Source: Prunus persica
Taxonomy: Eukaryota > Streptophyta > Magnoliopsida > Rosales > Rosaceae
DNA length: 64,000 nt
Assembly: GCF_000346465.2 (NCBI RefSeq)
Contig: NC_034012.1
Coordinates: forward strand, 2,939,134-3,003,133
Direction of reading: 5' to 3'
A model generated the notes under the pieces. The model saw only the letters and a list, made by a program, of their open reading frames with translations. It made no database searches and had not been told where the DNA came from. Below, in pieces: positions 11,769 to 26,000 of this stretch. Numbering within the stretch: the first letter of the stretch is position 1; each line of letters begins with the position of its first letter. Made by a program: the position numbers and the translations under genes.

Positions 11769-14314
11769 TTGAAGGCATGATTACATTCTCTCTTTCTCTC
11801 TCTTCCCCCCCTCCCTCTCTCTCTCTCTCTCTCAATCAGACAAAACTCTGTTTCTGTTGTGTCCTAATTAAATATGTCTCACTTGCTTGTGTACTTTTCA
11901 TTTGTTGTGATTCTGTGCGATCTAGCTGCTCCCCATGGGTGACCATATATCTATATACGTACGTTGCATGAGTTGTATATACTCAGGACGTGAGAATTAG
12001 CGTACGTACATCGCTGATACTGATATATTTCTCATTATTATTAGAAAAGACAGTAAGATTCTCCCCAATCGATATCTTTTTTGTTTATATATTTGTGGAT
12101 GCATGCAAGTTTATATTATAATACTTTTCTTTTGGTGGATCCAAAACCATATGGAATTTATATGCATATGTTTCACTTTGTTGACATACCATTTGTTTAG
12201 TTGTTAAACAATTCATTGCCTTTCTCACATTGCTAATGCGTAAGATCGTTGTGAGTTATTTTCGCGGATTGTAATCAGTTAGGCCTCTAAAGTGTGTTTG
12301 CCTTATTTTCATCTAATTGTACTCCATACGATTAGGACTCTATGTCATTTTATAAAATCAAGTAGCTAGCTTGCATATTTAACTTTTTTTAGTTTCTTCT
12401 GCAATATTTGACGGCATACATGCATGGCTTTGGTACTTATAGTTAGCTATAGATTGTGTGTCCATCTTGAACAATGAACACTGGAAACTAGAATTTGGAG
12501 GTAGACAAAATGAATTAATCATGATCAAATGAAAAGCTAATTGACATCGACCATTCTTGAAGAGAAAGACATCCTTTTCCGGTTCAAAACCCCTCAAGTT
12601 TAGGAGTTCTTAGAGGTTGAGCTATTTTAAGAGTAATTAAGATAATGTAGAGATAAATTATCTTCAAATTAAAGTTACAAGACTCCTTCGATCCTTTAGC
12701 TAACCCTTGGAGATGCTCATCTTGTTGTACAAAGAAAATATAAAACCAGTCATATTTTTAATTCAAATCAATACATGTCTTGCTTCATAGCCTCAAACAC
12801 CATAGATCTTTTCATGTCATCACACTTTTCAACAACTTCAATTCACAAGAAAAGAATAAATGTTTTTTTTTTTTTCACGATCAAATTACATTGACATTTG
12901 TTGAGAGTATCCCACATTGAAGAATGACAACTTTACTTTAATGCTTAAATAGATTTTGAACCTCTTCACTCGGTTCCAATCAATTTTTGATTGAATACAT
13001 GCATTGTCAACAATATTGTTTTTAACCTAACTGTAACTATTTATGTCACTCAAGTAGCTGCTGATAGCTTATTTGATGTGGGACAATTGTATATAATTTT
13101 TACGCACGGAATTTCTAGTTTTTACGTTTGATTCTTTGAAAGTTATTAGTTATTTATATATTGACTTGCTGTACACCTTGAGTTGATTTGTTAAGATATA
13201 TATGAGGCTTGTATCTTGGTTAAGTCTTATTGGGAATTGATTATTTCCTTTCAGCGGTTAATATCCCCGGTAGGATCCTAAGATGTAAACACGATTGTAC
13301 TATCAAAGAGAATAAGGAACAGTTGACCCAAAAATAGGACAGATGTAGCTTTTATATATATATGCCGTACTTGTAGATTCATGTAATTCAGTTCTTTAAT
13401 TGTATATTATGGACGTAGCTGACTTGAGAGTGTCATGATGTGAATGTGTCGTTTTTACGGTCTTAATTCATTGAGTCAAATTTAATCATCAACAATTTCT
13501 GTATACGTGTACTCTTTTCTTTACTTGAATGCTGGAACGAATTGAAAATGTTGTATGATAATGTTAATGTCACATTGTCAATTGTTTCATGGAACTTGTG
13601 TGTGTATAGGAAGCACAAGTTATAGGAACAATGAATTCCCTTTAATTACGATGTGAAAATCTTTAAATTTGTCATGAATTTTAACTAGATTGGTGTATTT
13701 TTTTTATGTTTATTGCAGGATCACGCAAAAGATAATCTGGATGCAGGATATATAAATGGTGCATTTTAATTGGCAAAAAGACTCGTCTCTTCATCATAAT
13801 ATCGTATTTCCCCCTCTCTGAAAAAATATAGTAATTATATATATGTTAATTATGATGAGCCTAGCTAGTCCTAAATAATCTTTATATACTCGCACAGCAA
13901 GCTAGCTCAACGGTTTGTATTTGAAGTTGTAGCCAATCAACAACACCATCTTTGTAAGCTTTAGTTACATATCCTAGACTTTTTCAAATTAAGTTATGTC
14001 TAGCTCTCCTGTTACAGCTAGCTTCCATAAACCAGGTACGTGCGAGAGAGTTTTTCTCTTCTGCTAGCACCTAAATTTTCCAGTCTTCTTCTGCTGCCAT
14101 TTACTTGCCTGAGAAATTAATTTCTCCACAAATGTCCGATCAGAAATGGCTTTAAGAATAAGTATAATTAAGTTGTAAATTGATGTTATATATATGGTCA
14201 ATTACGTGTTTCCAACCCATGCCACCCACGAACAAGTGTAATGACGTTGTTTTACAGTTTTACTTTGTACAGTGACATAAATTTGATTACTTTAAGGAAA
14301 TATTTTTGTTCACC

Positions 14315-14480
14315 ACTTTAACCCAAGGTGTACCCCATCATCCACCTCAACACTTGACACATGTTCATTAGGATAACCATAATTAACTCTTTACTTTATA
14401 TATTTATAGAACCATGGTTATGCTCATGAACACATGTCAAGTGTTGAGAATAGTGATGAGCAAAAATGCTCCCTTAAACC
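14315..14480. mobile_element. Fold-back (MITE-like) element
   Basis: Left arm 14315-14380 and right arm about 14410-14480 are imperfect inverted copies. The core CAACACTTGACACATGTTCA pairs with the reverse complement of TGAACACATGTCAAGTGTTG, separated by a short AT-rich loop. No target-site duplication could be fixed by eye, so the superfamily is not assigned. Confidence 0.55.
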
Positions 14481-14712
14481 AACTTGATTTAACCTTGCAA
14501 TGGTAATGAAAACATGTTAACCTCATACCTATAGCTGCTAATTAATTGCGTGAGATTTTAAGAGCAAATCCACGTCACCATCATGGGTTAATTGTTTCTA
14601 TCTTTCGAGGCATGGATTTCAAATTGGAAGGATAGCATCTCATAGCTTGCTTCTTTCTATATTATTCAAGTATACATATTTTACACCACACTATATTATG
14701 ACATATAGTATT

Positions 14713-16710
<1,998 letters not shown>

Positions 16711-17751
16711 GGTAAATAGTAAATAAGCACAAATGGTACGTATTCTATGGAAATATATTTAATCTTTGATGGGCACAAGACATTCAATGAGCATCTGGGA
16801 TTTTATAGACAAACTACTTGTGAGCTGTCCTTTTCCTCATAGTACTAGAAGGGTACCTGTCTTTCTACGTGCCTTCGAAGATTGTCTGACACACAATAAT
16901 TCAATTTTTTGGGCCGTTAATAATTATTTATTTGCTAATTTCACATTATCCTTTACTAAATGTATAAGAAGATTAGCTGAACTAACTTATTTTTTGATAG
17001 ATGAGTAATTGATATGGAATTAAGAATGGTGGAGTCGGTATTGCAAGTTTTTTTTATATTTATTTTAAGGAAATGAACAAGTGATCCATTACAAGTCATG
17101 GATCCTCTTCGATCTTAATCATTTCATAAACTACTTAACGTATTAACCAGGCACAGAATGATTCAATTTTCGGGGCCTTAATGATGATATGGGTTGTGAT
17201 GTGTGTCAGATCCAATTAGAACACATCATTATTTATTTTCTACTTTCACGCTATCTAGCACATTATTTAAATATAAAAAAAAGACCAAGTTTTCACACAA
17301 AAATTAAAAAAATTAAAATCAAACTACTATGGACCATGGAATTTGAGCTTAGTATATAATTAAGGGCTAAATTGATAGTTGATATGTTAAAAGTTTAGTA
17401 TTTTGATTAAGAGATTATTAGGTTATAAGATAGATTTTAAATCGTATTTTTCTTCTCTTTAATTAGGTCCTAAATTGAATCTTAATTAAGAATTAATAAA
17501 GTAAAAAATAAAAAGACTAGATTAACCGATATGGCAATATCTTCACGGATATAACACTTGAGTGCACTTCTAAGTACGCTTCTTTATATATACTAGTTGT
17601 GATTCACGAATCATAACCGTGCATATATCATAATCATAACCGTTGATTTCTTAAACTACAATTTATCTATCTTTGCAATCAAAAAAAAAAAAATTCACTG
17701 AAATTGGAGATTGATTTAATATCAGACGGTTTTCGACTTCAATTCCTTAAA
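16711..17751. other. Spacer, no gene seen
   Basis: AT-rich. Two diverged similar segments begin near 16890 and 17155 (both contain ATTCAATTTT followed by GGGCC and TTAAT), suggesting an old local duplication. Nothing coding is recognisable. Confidence 0.5.
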
Positions 17752-18374
17752 TTAGTTATGAAAATGCTTGTGCGCTTTGGCGAACTGCTCGCACTCGGGA
17801 CGAGCTTTCCCAACAACCAAACCAAGAGGGTAGGAAACACGCTGGCTTGGTCCGATGAAAACGACACAGTCTCCTTCCAATAGGTTGAGCTTCCAGGTGG
17901 CCACCGGCGCGGTTTTCGATTTGTTGTTAGGGTCGACTTCGTGGAAAATCTTGCATTCAGGGTCAGGGCTGTGTAGCAATGTCACTTGACAATCATTCAG
18001 AGTCCCCTTAGATTTTTCCAACTCAAATACGTATAGTCCAAGCTGGTTGGTTTCGCCCTCTTCCCTGGATTTTATGTTCCCCCCCTCCCTACACTTCAAT
18101 CGCACCTTCACCTAATCAATGCCCATGCATGCATGCATAAATCTCATATTCAAATCTTATAAACGACATTTCGGTAGTTGTTACCTACTTATTAACGTTA
18201 CGTACCTGGAATAATCTTATTGATCTCGGTCATAGACTTCAATTGGCAGTTGCCACAGTAGACCAAGTCGAAGAGATAGATTTTGTTGTTGGTGGTGTTG
18301 GAGTAAGTGAAACTAAGGAGGGACAAGAAACAAAAGGCAAAGGCAAGAATGGTAGTGCTAGACTTTGTCGACAT
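17752..18374 (-). CDS. Pollen Ole e 1 / extensin-like secreted protein (exons out of phase as read)
   Basis: Exon 1 (18374-18206) encodes a signal peptide (ILAFAFCFLSLLSFTYS) followed by the Ole e 1 motif VYCGNCQLKSMTEINKIIPG. Exon 2 (18111-17752) encodes VRLKC, GETNQLGLYVFELEK, DCQVTLLHSPDPECK and a tail ending HKHFHN. The cysteines VYC, GNC, LKC, DC, PEC, DC and PEC fit the disulphide pattern of this family of small extracellular proteins, many expressed in pollen or roots; the biochemical role is unknown. The ATG at 18374 is preferred over the in-frame ATG at 18446 because a TATA-like element sits at about 18449-18457, which would put transcription start downstream of the earlier ATG. The obvious donor (CCAG|GTACGT) leaves one base, but the obvious acceptor (TTAG|GTGAAG) needs phase 0, so a direct join stops early. 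Either a 2-nt deletion has broken the gene, a non-standard site is used, or the base calls are off. Confidence 0.7.
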
Positions 18375-18448
18375 TGTTGATTTCGAGTTTGCTTGTGTTG
18401 GTTCTATTCTATGTATTGCTGGTGATGAATTAGACAGGGCTTTCATCT

Positions 18449-18457
18449 TCTTATAGA
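18449..18457 (-). promoter_or_regulatory. TATA-like box of the Ole e 1-like gene
   Basis: The minus strand reads CTCTATAAG about 75-85 bases before the chosen start codon, a normal distance for a plant TATA box with a short leader. Confidence 0.5.
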
Positions 18458-18729
18458 GGGAAAAGAAGCAAAGAATGCGTATATTTTGGAGAGTTTGTGA
18501 GCCTTCGTTTGTTTACATGTGAAATTGAGACAATTACTCACCACCTTGACCCGCTCTTGATGGGATTCGAGTTCAGGAGAATAACTTGCCTGCAACAGTT
18601 GATCAACAACTTAAATGAATAAAAATTGATGATTCGAGAAGGTCACCATGGTAATTATATATGGCTGCAAGCCAATAGCAAAGGACCTTAATGTTGGGTT
18701 TGTTTTGATAGAAAACTGTTAATAATAAT

Positions 18730-19492
18730 AGAGTATTATTAAACGAATTCTAAAATTAACTGAGTACATCTTAATATTTAAATTAAAATGTAAAATTAAT
18801 AAAGTATATCCTATTTAACTACCAAAATACCTATAATACACCCTAATACACTATCACACAAACCAAACCCATACAGCTCCTCAATTACACTTCCAGCACG
18901 AGCAATGCTAGAGAGAATTTACTTGCGAAAGTTTCCGCCAACCATCAGTCAAGCACAACTTTCTCTTCTTCATCCATAGACACACTGTCAATAGCATGCA
19001 ACGATGTTTTTTAGATAATAAATAATAAATAATTTAATGCATTTCTCAAGTGCATACATTATCTATGCAAACATAAAATGCCGCAATGAATCTGGCTGAG
19101 TGTATTGATTAGTTTACTGATGGAAAGCTTATTGCTTGGGAGCGTTGTATGGGAGTCTATCTGTCATGAAGGCATACACCTGCACAACCTTCAAGATCTT
19201 CACCATTGGAATCGGATCGAAAGACTATGGATCGTCTTATAAAGAGGCCAATGGGTTGGCTAGGGTAACCCAACACCTGAAAAATTTTACGTACTCATCA
19301 TTGCAAACAATGGCAGGTCCAAAAAACAAAAAAATGCATATTCCCAATTACATGGTTGTGATGTAAAGTGTAATTATTAAAATTACATTTATTTTATAAT
19401 TAAATTTTTTTTTTTAGTTAATTAATAATTTAATAAATAATTTTGTAGTATAATGTACTCAGTTAATTTTAAAATTCATTTAACAACACTCT
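18730..19492. mobile_element. Non-autonomous TIR element, Mutator-like
   Basis: A 763-bp element with terminal inverted repeats of about 40 bp. The left end begins AGAGTATTATTAAACG and the reverse complement of the right end begins AGAGTGTTGTTAAATG; both then run into TTAACTGAGTACAT. Flanks are AATAATAAT on the left and AATAATAAA on the right, an 8/9 match fitting the 9-bp target duplication of Mutator-like elements. The flank is simple AT-rich repeat, so the duplication is weak evidence. No transposase ORF lies inside; the 76-codon ORF at 19136 is not recognisable. Confidence 0.65.
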
Positions 19493-20117
19493 AATAATAA
19501 ATGCAAGACTTTGAAAATACACGTTATCTGCCCAATTTTATTATTTTTATTTTATGTTTCTCACACACACTACTAATATGCTATCCCACTCCACTCGTCT
19601 GCAAATCAAATGTCATTTTCCATTAGGCTAAAACCCATTCGCATTATCCCCCAACTTTAAATGTCAATCAAAAGTGGTTTATAGTAGAGAAAGAGCAGGC
19701 CGGGAGGCAAAAGAGAGTAAACAAACTAGGCCTGCTACTAGCCAGAGAAAGCAAACAAGAAAAGGCACAAGACAAGAGGACCACGTCTACCAAAGTACAA
19801 AGAGAGAAGTTACCTACTTTTATGTATTGCAAGAAAAAATTAGATTTGTGGCGTTCAAACTAAAAAGCTAATACAGCCAAAACCAAATTCATTGGACCAA
19901 TCTAAGCCGAGTACAACTGCCAAGCCGATTAAACTTGTTCCCAAAATAATAATAATTTAGAAAGAAAAAACCAAGATGAAAAAAGAAAAGAAAGGAAAAA
20001 GAAAACTTGGGACTGTTGTGCCAGTAGTTTCTCTAGGTCCAGTATCAGCTGCAACAATATGTACTTTGTAGGATAATCAAGAAGATACTACATTATGCTT
20101 CCCATGGAAGTCTACCA

Positions 20118-23076
20118 TTAAAGCTCTCCCCGCATATAAATATCTGCAACACGAGAACCCACAAAACCATTCTTAGAAATCAAATTTGCAATAAAACTCT
20201 GATTCAAGATATGCCAACACGCCACGATAAACTCAGGTGACTCAAAACCACAATCACAAGCAGGACGAATTTACTTCAAGCAATACAAGAAAGATCAGAA
20301 AGCATCTAACTCAGAACTTTAATGGGAATCTTCATCTTTTGCTATCAATAAGCCCTGAAACCACATCCAAAACATACGCTATGAGTCACCCATTTCAATG
20401 TCAAGTCATGTCTAACTCAAGTACTTTACGTCTTTTTATTGAAAAAATGGATTTCTGTTTATGGTGTCCAATGCCTGCAGTTTAAGACTTGTTTATTGAA
20501 ACTACCTCTGTTAGCGAAAGCACTAATTCCTCATGCATAATTAGTTAAGAACATCACTAAAACTGCACATTACAACGATATAATTCACTCACCAGCTACC
20601 CTCGTGGAAAACATATCACTCCACTGTTAATGTTACCAACCTAGCAAGATGATTTAGTGAACGTTAGTAAAGGCCATGAACTTAGATTCCCAGGGAACTG
20701 ATGTTTGACATTCTCTAAACCCAAAAGTTGTGAGTGAGTATCATAAAATTTTGAACAGAGCAATAAGATAGCAATCTCAACCAGCACACACAAAGAGGGA
20801 GGGAGAGGGCTGAGACATTAATGGAATAAAAAACTTAAATCTGAAAAGATTTACCAGGATATGTTTCTGTTCTTCTGTTCTACGAATTGATAGAACTCTA
20901 TATAAAACTCTCAGAGCTCAACTTTACAAACGTTCACATCCATGCACAAAAGCTATAGACAACAACAGGGTGAAAATAAGTTGTGTTTGTTGAAATTCAA
21001 CAATTATATTGTAAATGCAAGAGGATGTAAGAGAAGCATGCAGTAGAAGGAAACCAAGCATGTTACTTTACTCGAACAATTTAGAATTGGGAAAAGTTTA
21101 TGGAACAGACAAAACAAGAATTATTTTGGTGTGTCATAATTATCAGATATTTGATACAGCATGAAATCAACAGGTTTCTAAAACCATCCACACTTCAACC
21201 AGCTGGTGATGAGCACCAGAATGCTTCAAAATGCATGAAAATTCAAGGTAGAAATGGTTATCCATGAGATAAAAAAGTTGTGAGAAAAGGATTTTAACTG
21301 GCTCACAAAAGTAAGCAAAAGGCAGATTGAACACCAGCTCGCTCCATGAACAAGCTAAACCCACCCCCGACCCCTAGCCAACCCGACCTAGCCTCCATAG
21401 GATACATATGTTTGCCATCATCAATTATTCTCGAAATTAAAACTTAGTTCAGGTTAAGTTAAGCCCGACCAAAGCTTTGAATTCCTCCAAATAATTCAGA
21501 GTTCTCCATATCTCTGAAACATTGTTCAGATACATGAATTGCATGACAGGAGCTTTAGCAACTCAAACCCACCAAGTTCCTAACGTATGAAAGCCATTTA
21601 ACAAAAATTAACCCTCTTAAATCATGCTAAGAATACCTAGCCAGATAGGTAAAATGCATAAAAGTCTAGGAATCACACAATAGCGATGGCCTTCGTGTTA
21701 TAGCTTATAACCAATACAAACAGGGAGCTGAAATTTTGGCAGTGGAGACAAACAAATGGTTTCCAATTAACGTATGCAATACAACTTCAATGATTGATTT
21801 TACTACATTGCCAAAGCATAGTTCAGAGTTCCAATTAAGAACCCTAATTTTAATTTCTCAATCAGGGTGGGGTGAGTGTGGATCTCCAGAATTAACAGAT
21901 GCTTCAAACCCAAGGTATATCAAGAATCTCCACAACAGCTTTTTCAAACAATTAAGTAGGTATTCCCCTTACTACCACAAACAATAAAACATCTATCAGA
22001 CCATCCAATCAATTTAAGCCAAAAGATTATACAAGCACAAACCAAAAACTCCAGACCACAAAGACATAAAAGCATCCATCAAACCACAACTCCATCCAAT
22101 CATCATTTTAAGTGAATATATTTTACAAACTCAAACCAAACACACACAAGAAAGAGGAAAGATTTGCCTCACCATTAGAGCCAGATCGCTTGCCGTGCTT
22201 GATCCGCTCGAGCTGGACCTGCGTGTCCATGAACATATTCATCCTCTGCACCTCCAAATCATTGGCGAATTGCATCCTCTGCTTCTCCAAGTCCACCATC
22301 TGCCTCAACTTTTCGGCCTCCACTCTCTGATACACCTCCCCGAACCTCTCAATCGCTCTCGCCAATCTCTTCAACCCTTCTCCTCCTCCTCCACCTCCAA
22401 TCTCGCCTCCGCTATCTCTCTCCCTCTCCATCTCAACCTCCTCATCAACCTCGTAGTTCACCTCGTCGTCCTCATCCTCGTCCTCGTCGTCATCATCCTC
22501 AGCCTCTGCCGCTGCCGCCGCAGCCACAGCCGAGTAATTCATCCTGAAGAAACCCTCGTCGACCGCCGCAGACGACGCAGACCGCTTCTGCGGCAGCCCC
22601 ACGGCCGTCACAACGGTCGCCGGAGACGGAGTCTTCCGATACCCCAAAGGCAACGGAACAGCGACCGGGGGCGAAGGAGACGGCTTCTTGTAGTTAGATC
22701 CGATGAGAGCGTCGAGCCTCTCGAAGAAAGGCCAAGAAGAGGTTAGGGTTCCGTTGGAGGACGAAACCCTATTCATCTCGAACTTGTACTTCTTCTTGAT
22801 GGTGTCGATGCGGTTCTTGCACTGGACGTCGGTGCGGTGGGTCTTCTTGGTGTGGCCGTGAAGGGCGTTGACGGCGTCAGCGACCTCCTGCCAGTCCTTC
22901 TGACGGAGGCACCCGCGGTTGAGCTCGAGGTAACGGCGGCCCCAGGCGTCGACGAGAGTGGAGGTAGCGTCTTCGCTCCAGCAGTCTTCGCGGACGGGCA
23001 TGGGGCGAGGGTTGGAGGAGGGGGTGGTGGCGGTGGCATGGGACGGCGTCATTTGGGGGTCCGTTAGGTCACCCAT
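20118..23076 (-). CDS. ASIL2: Trihelix transcription factor, ASIL/SIP1-type
   Basis: Exon 1 (23076-22173) encodes 301 residues. A Myb/SANT-like trihelix domain spans about residues 30-125 (CWSEDATSTLVDAWGRRYLE, KDWQEVADAVNALHG, RTDVQCKNRIDTIKKKYKFE, SSWPFFERLDALIG). It is followed by an acidic stretch of Asp/Glu around 195-225, a Gly run, and a C-terminal coiled coil rich in Glu, Lys, Gln and Met. Members bind GT elements and, in Arabidopsis, repress embryo-maturation genes in seedlings. A donor (AATG|GTGAGG) at the end of the coiled coil fits in phase with an acceptor at 20144 (GTGTTGCAG|ATATTT), giving a last exon 20143-20118 encoding DIYMRGEL and a 309-residue protein. That distal exon and the 2,029-bp intron are inference. 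Reading through the donor instead gives 317 residues with a different tail. The N-terminal exon is certain. Confidence 0.82.
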
Positions 23077-26000
23077 CGTCGGGAACGGAAAGTGTTTGGT
23101 TGGGGGTTGGAAATTGGGGGGTGGGGGTTTGTCCGCGTGGGTGGGAATAGAGAGAGAGTGGGTGTAGTTAGGGAGTAAAGGGGTCGCGTCGGTGGGGGGA
23201 GAGCGCCGGCCGCATGAGCCGCGAGTGTAGGAGGAAGGTCGCCGGGATGAGCGCGTGAGGTCTTGTCGATGTCATTAAGGCTTTAGTGGCTTCGATTTTA
23301 CCGGCTCGGCTCGGTCCGTTTCCCATCGCATTACTCTCCGCCCGCCTTATCGGATTATTATTTTTACCGTACTCGACAATAACACTCACTAACAAATCTT
23401 TTGCTATAAACCTTTTGTTTTTTTTTTTTTCCTTTTTATGTACAACAATCCATTTGGATAAGTTCGAGGAATATCTCGTATTGTTTGTTAATTATCAAAT
23501 CAAATTAAGCCAAATCTTTTATTTTTATTATTTTTTGCTCTCTAAACTCCTCTTTAATTCATTACAACTCAAATTCAAATCGGTCAGATCTTATATGCTT
23601 GAAATTATTCATTCAAGTTTGTTATTTATCTCTATTTTAGTAAAAATTTAATTTCTTAAAGTGGCAACTTGTTGTCTATACATCATATAAACCAAACCAT
23701 ATAATTTCAATGAAATGAAAGACGAGTCATATAATTGGCTCATTGTCAAAGTAACATGGAAAGTTGCGTGCCCAACTTCAAAAGCACAAGAGTTATAAGA
23801 AGTTCTTACAACCTACATTGTACGTGCGGGACAAGTTATATCAACTTTCTACCAACTTTTAGAGAATAAAATACCTAACAAAAACTATATGTTAGACTAG
23901 AGTCTAAAGTGGAGGCTTCTTCCCATGTCATGCCTATCACATGACCTAATTACATGGAAAACCATACTAAATCCACAATATCGTGTGGTAAGTTTCAAAA
24001 CATTATAATGTGGGGTATAAATCTTTCAAAGCTCAAAAGAAGAGAAGAATTTGCATGTAACATGTTTCATACTCAGTTATCTTTGCATCTTTCATCACAT
24101 GATTGTTGCAAACACAATAATATTTATATGAACCCCATTACATCTAACAATTTTGACCCAAGAGAGGTAGTTGTCCTTGAGACTCTTCGGCTCTCAACTG
24201 TCCAAAAAAAAAAAAAGGTATGTTCTTGAAGCTATATAAAACACATAGCCTCATGCTATGGTTTGTAACACTTTGGTCACACAAAAAAAGGCCTTTAAAC
24301 TTTACTTGCTACTTTCTCCGGATTATTTTATATTTTGTGTTGTATGGAAGTGAATATTATTTTTGTAGTTATTTTTTCTTAAGAAAAACGTTATTCACAC
24401 TCCTTAAGAAGCTTCGTAATATGCTTATGGGATAGTAGTTTTATATGAACTTCTTCCGAATAAGAAATTTCTTAGTAGTTTAAAATAAGATTGCATTTTT
24501 AAAAAAATAATAATAATGACAAAAGAATCTTTCTTCTTACTAAGTAAACAAGCTCATGCATTTTCGTAACTCAAAATGACACACACACACCAAGCAAAGC
24601 TTTAATGTCCCTGCCGGAGCAGAGTAGGTGAAATCTGCCACATGTAAAGTCGGAGTTTTGCAGACAACAAGATCCAACGAATTGTATGTGTCCACGTGTC
24701 AAATATATGAACATTACAAAAAGGAAAATTAAAACACACAAAAATAATTTTCCTACACATGTGTGGGTACTAATGCTTTGTTTGTATGCAATGGTATATT
24801 AAGAAAATAAGGGCTCATTTGAGACTGTTTCTCTAAGAAGTATTTATGCTCATAAGTGTTTCTGGTAAAAATGCTTTTATTATAAAAATGTTGAAATCTT
24901 CATAAGAAATCAAAGTGTTTTTTGAAAAAACACATGTTAGGTGTTTCTCTAAAAAGAGTTTCTAAACTTTTTTGCCAAATACTATCAGATATGCTTGTGG
25001 TTGGCTGAAAGAGCTTTTATCCCTTACAAAAGCACTCCCAAACAACCACAAGATGTGGTGCTGTTGGCAAACTGCCACCTCCAGTTGGCGAGCTACTTGG
25101 TGCCTCAATGACAAGGATTCAAAACCCGTTGGAAGCATTTTGTGGCGAGGGACAAGTCGAACTCTGAGCGGGGATTGATCACACCTTTCGTGTATGAAGA
25201 CACCTCGTAGTATTTACCCAAAAAGCCCTCCCAAACAATACAACAATAAAAATGCAAGGAAATAAATACAAAATGTCATAAAGAAATGGAAGTAAAGGTG
25301 GAGAAAGTGACCGGCCCTTTTGTTTCTTCTTATATTGTAATCGATGAAAAGTGTGAGAGGCGCCGCTTCAATAAGAGGAAGAGGAAAGAATTGCATTTTG
25401 TGCATTTTCCCCATTTCTATATATTATTCTGCAACAATAAAAGAATACTAAAATATCATTTCCTTTAGTCTTTATGATCTCCTGGTTTATGGGTATGGGC
25501 CTATTGCTATATGGTCCACATTATTATTATTATTCTGAGAAATGGCCCACATTAATTTAAGAATTGAGTTTTAGAAAGTTGGTAGCTTTTGTAGCTTCTT
25601 CTGGTAGCAATTTTATTTTATTTTTAAAATTAGTTGTTTAAATCATCTTGCCATGTATAATCAACTCCAAATGATGGGTTTGATTTTCTTATTTAGCTGA
25701 TATGGTTTTATTAAATATTGTTACTGGTTTGATAGGTCTTTGTCAGATTTATTATTCTATTTTTCTCCCTAACAAGTACAGTATCAGAAGATTTTTTTTC
25801 AACCATATATCTTCACATTTAAGTCATGTACCTTCCCTTCAATAATTTTGCTTTAAAATCTCAAAACATGTACTAAGGTCCAGGAAGTTAGGTTGGTGCA
25901 AAAAGAGTGAGTGATCACTTCTTCCATGACACACTCTCTCAAACTCCCCACAAAATTAGTAAATTTGGTACTACTTCAATCAGGCGTTATTCGACTATAG

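Larger units (their letters stand above)
11289..14712. other. Spacer between the LSH gene and the protease pseudogene
   Basis: No coding exon is recognisable. It holds the LSH 3' UTR, a TATA-plus-pyrimidine-patch region near 11759, a poly-T tract near 12862, and a fold-back element at 14315-14480. Some sequence may be 3' UTR intron or an unannotated non-coding transcript, but nothing in the sequence decides this. Confidence 0.5.

Noticed and set aside
12899..13090. Possible LTR ends (GAGAGTATCCCACATTGAAG near 12903, GATGTGGGACAATTG near 13076)
   Set aside because: The blocks resemble ends of small retrotransposons, but no matching direct repeat, primer-binding site or target duplication could be found by eye.
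22195..22746. 183-codon plus-strand ORF rich in Leu, His and Arg
   Set aside because: It is antisense to the trihelix exon and its composition is explained by the reversed Glu/Asp-rich coding sequence.
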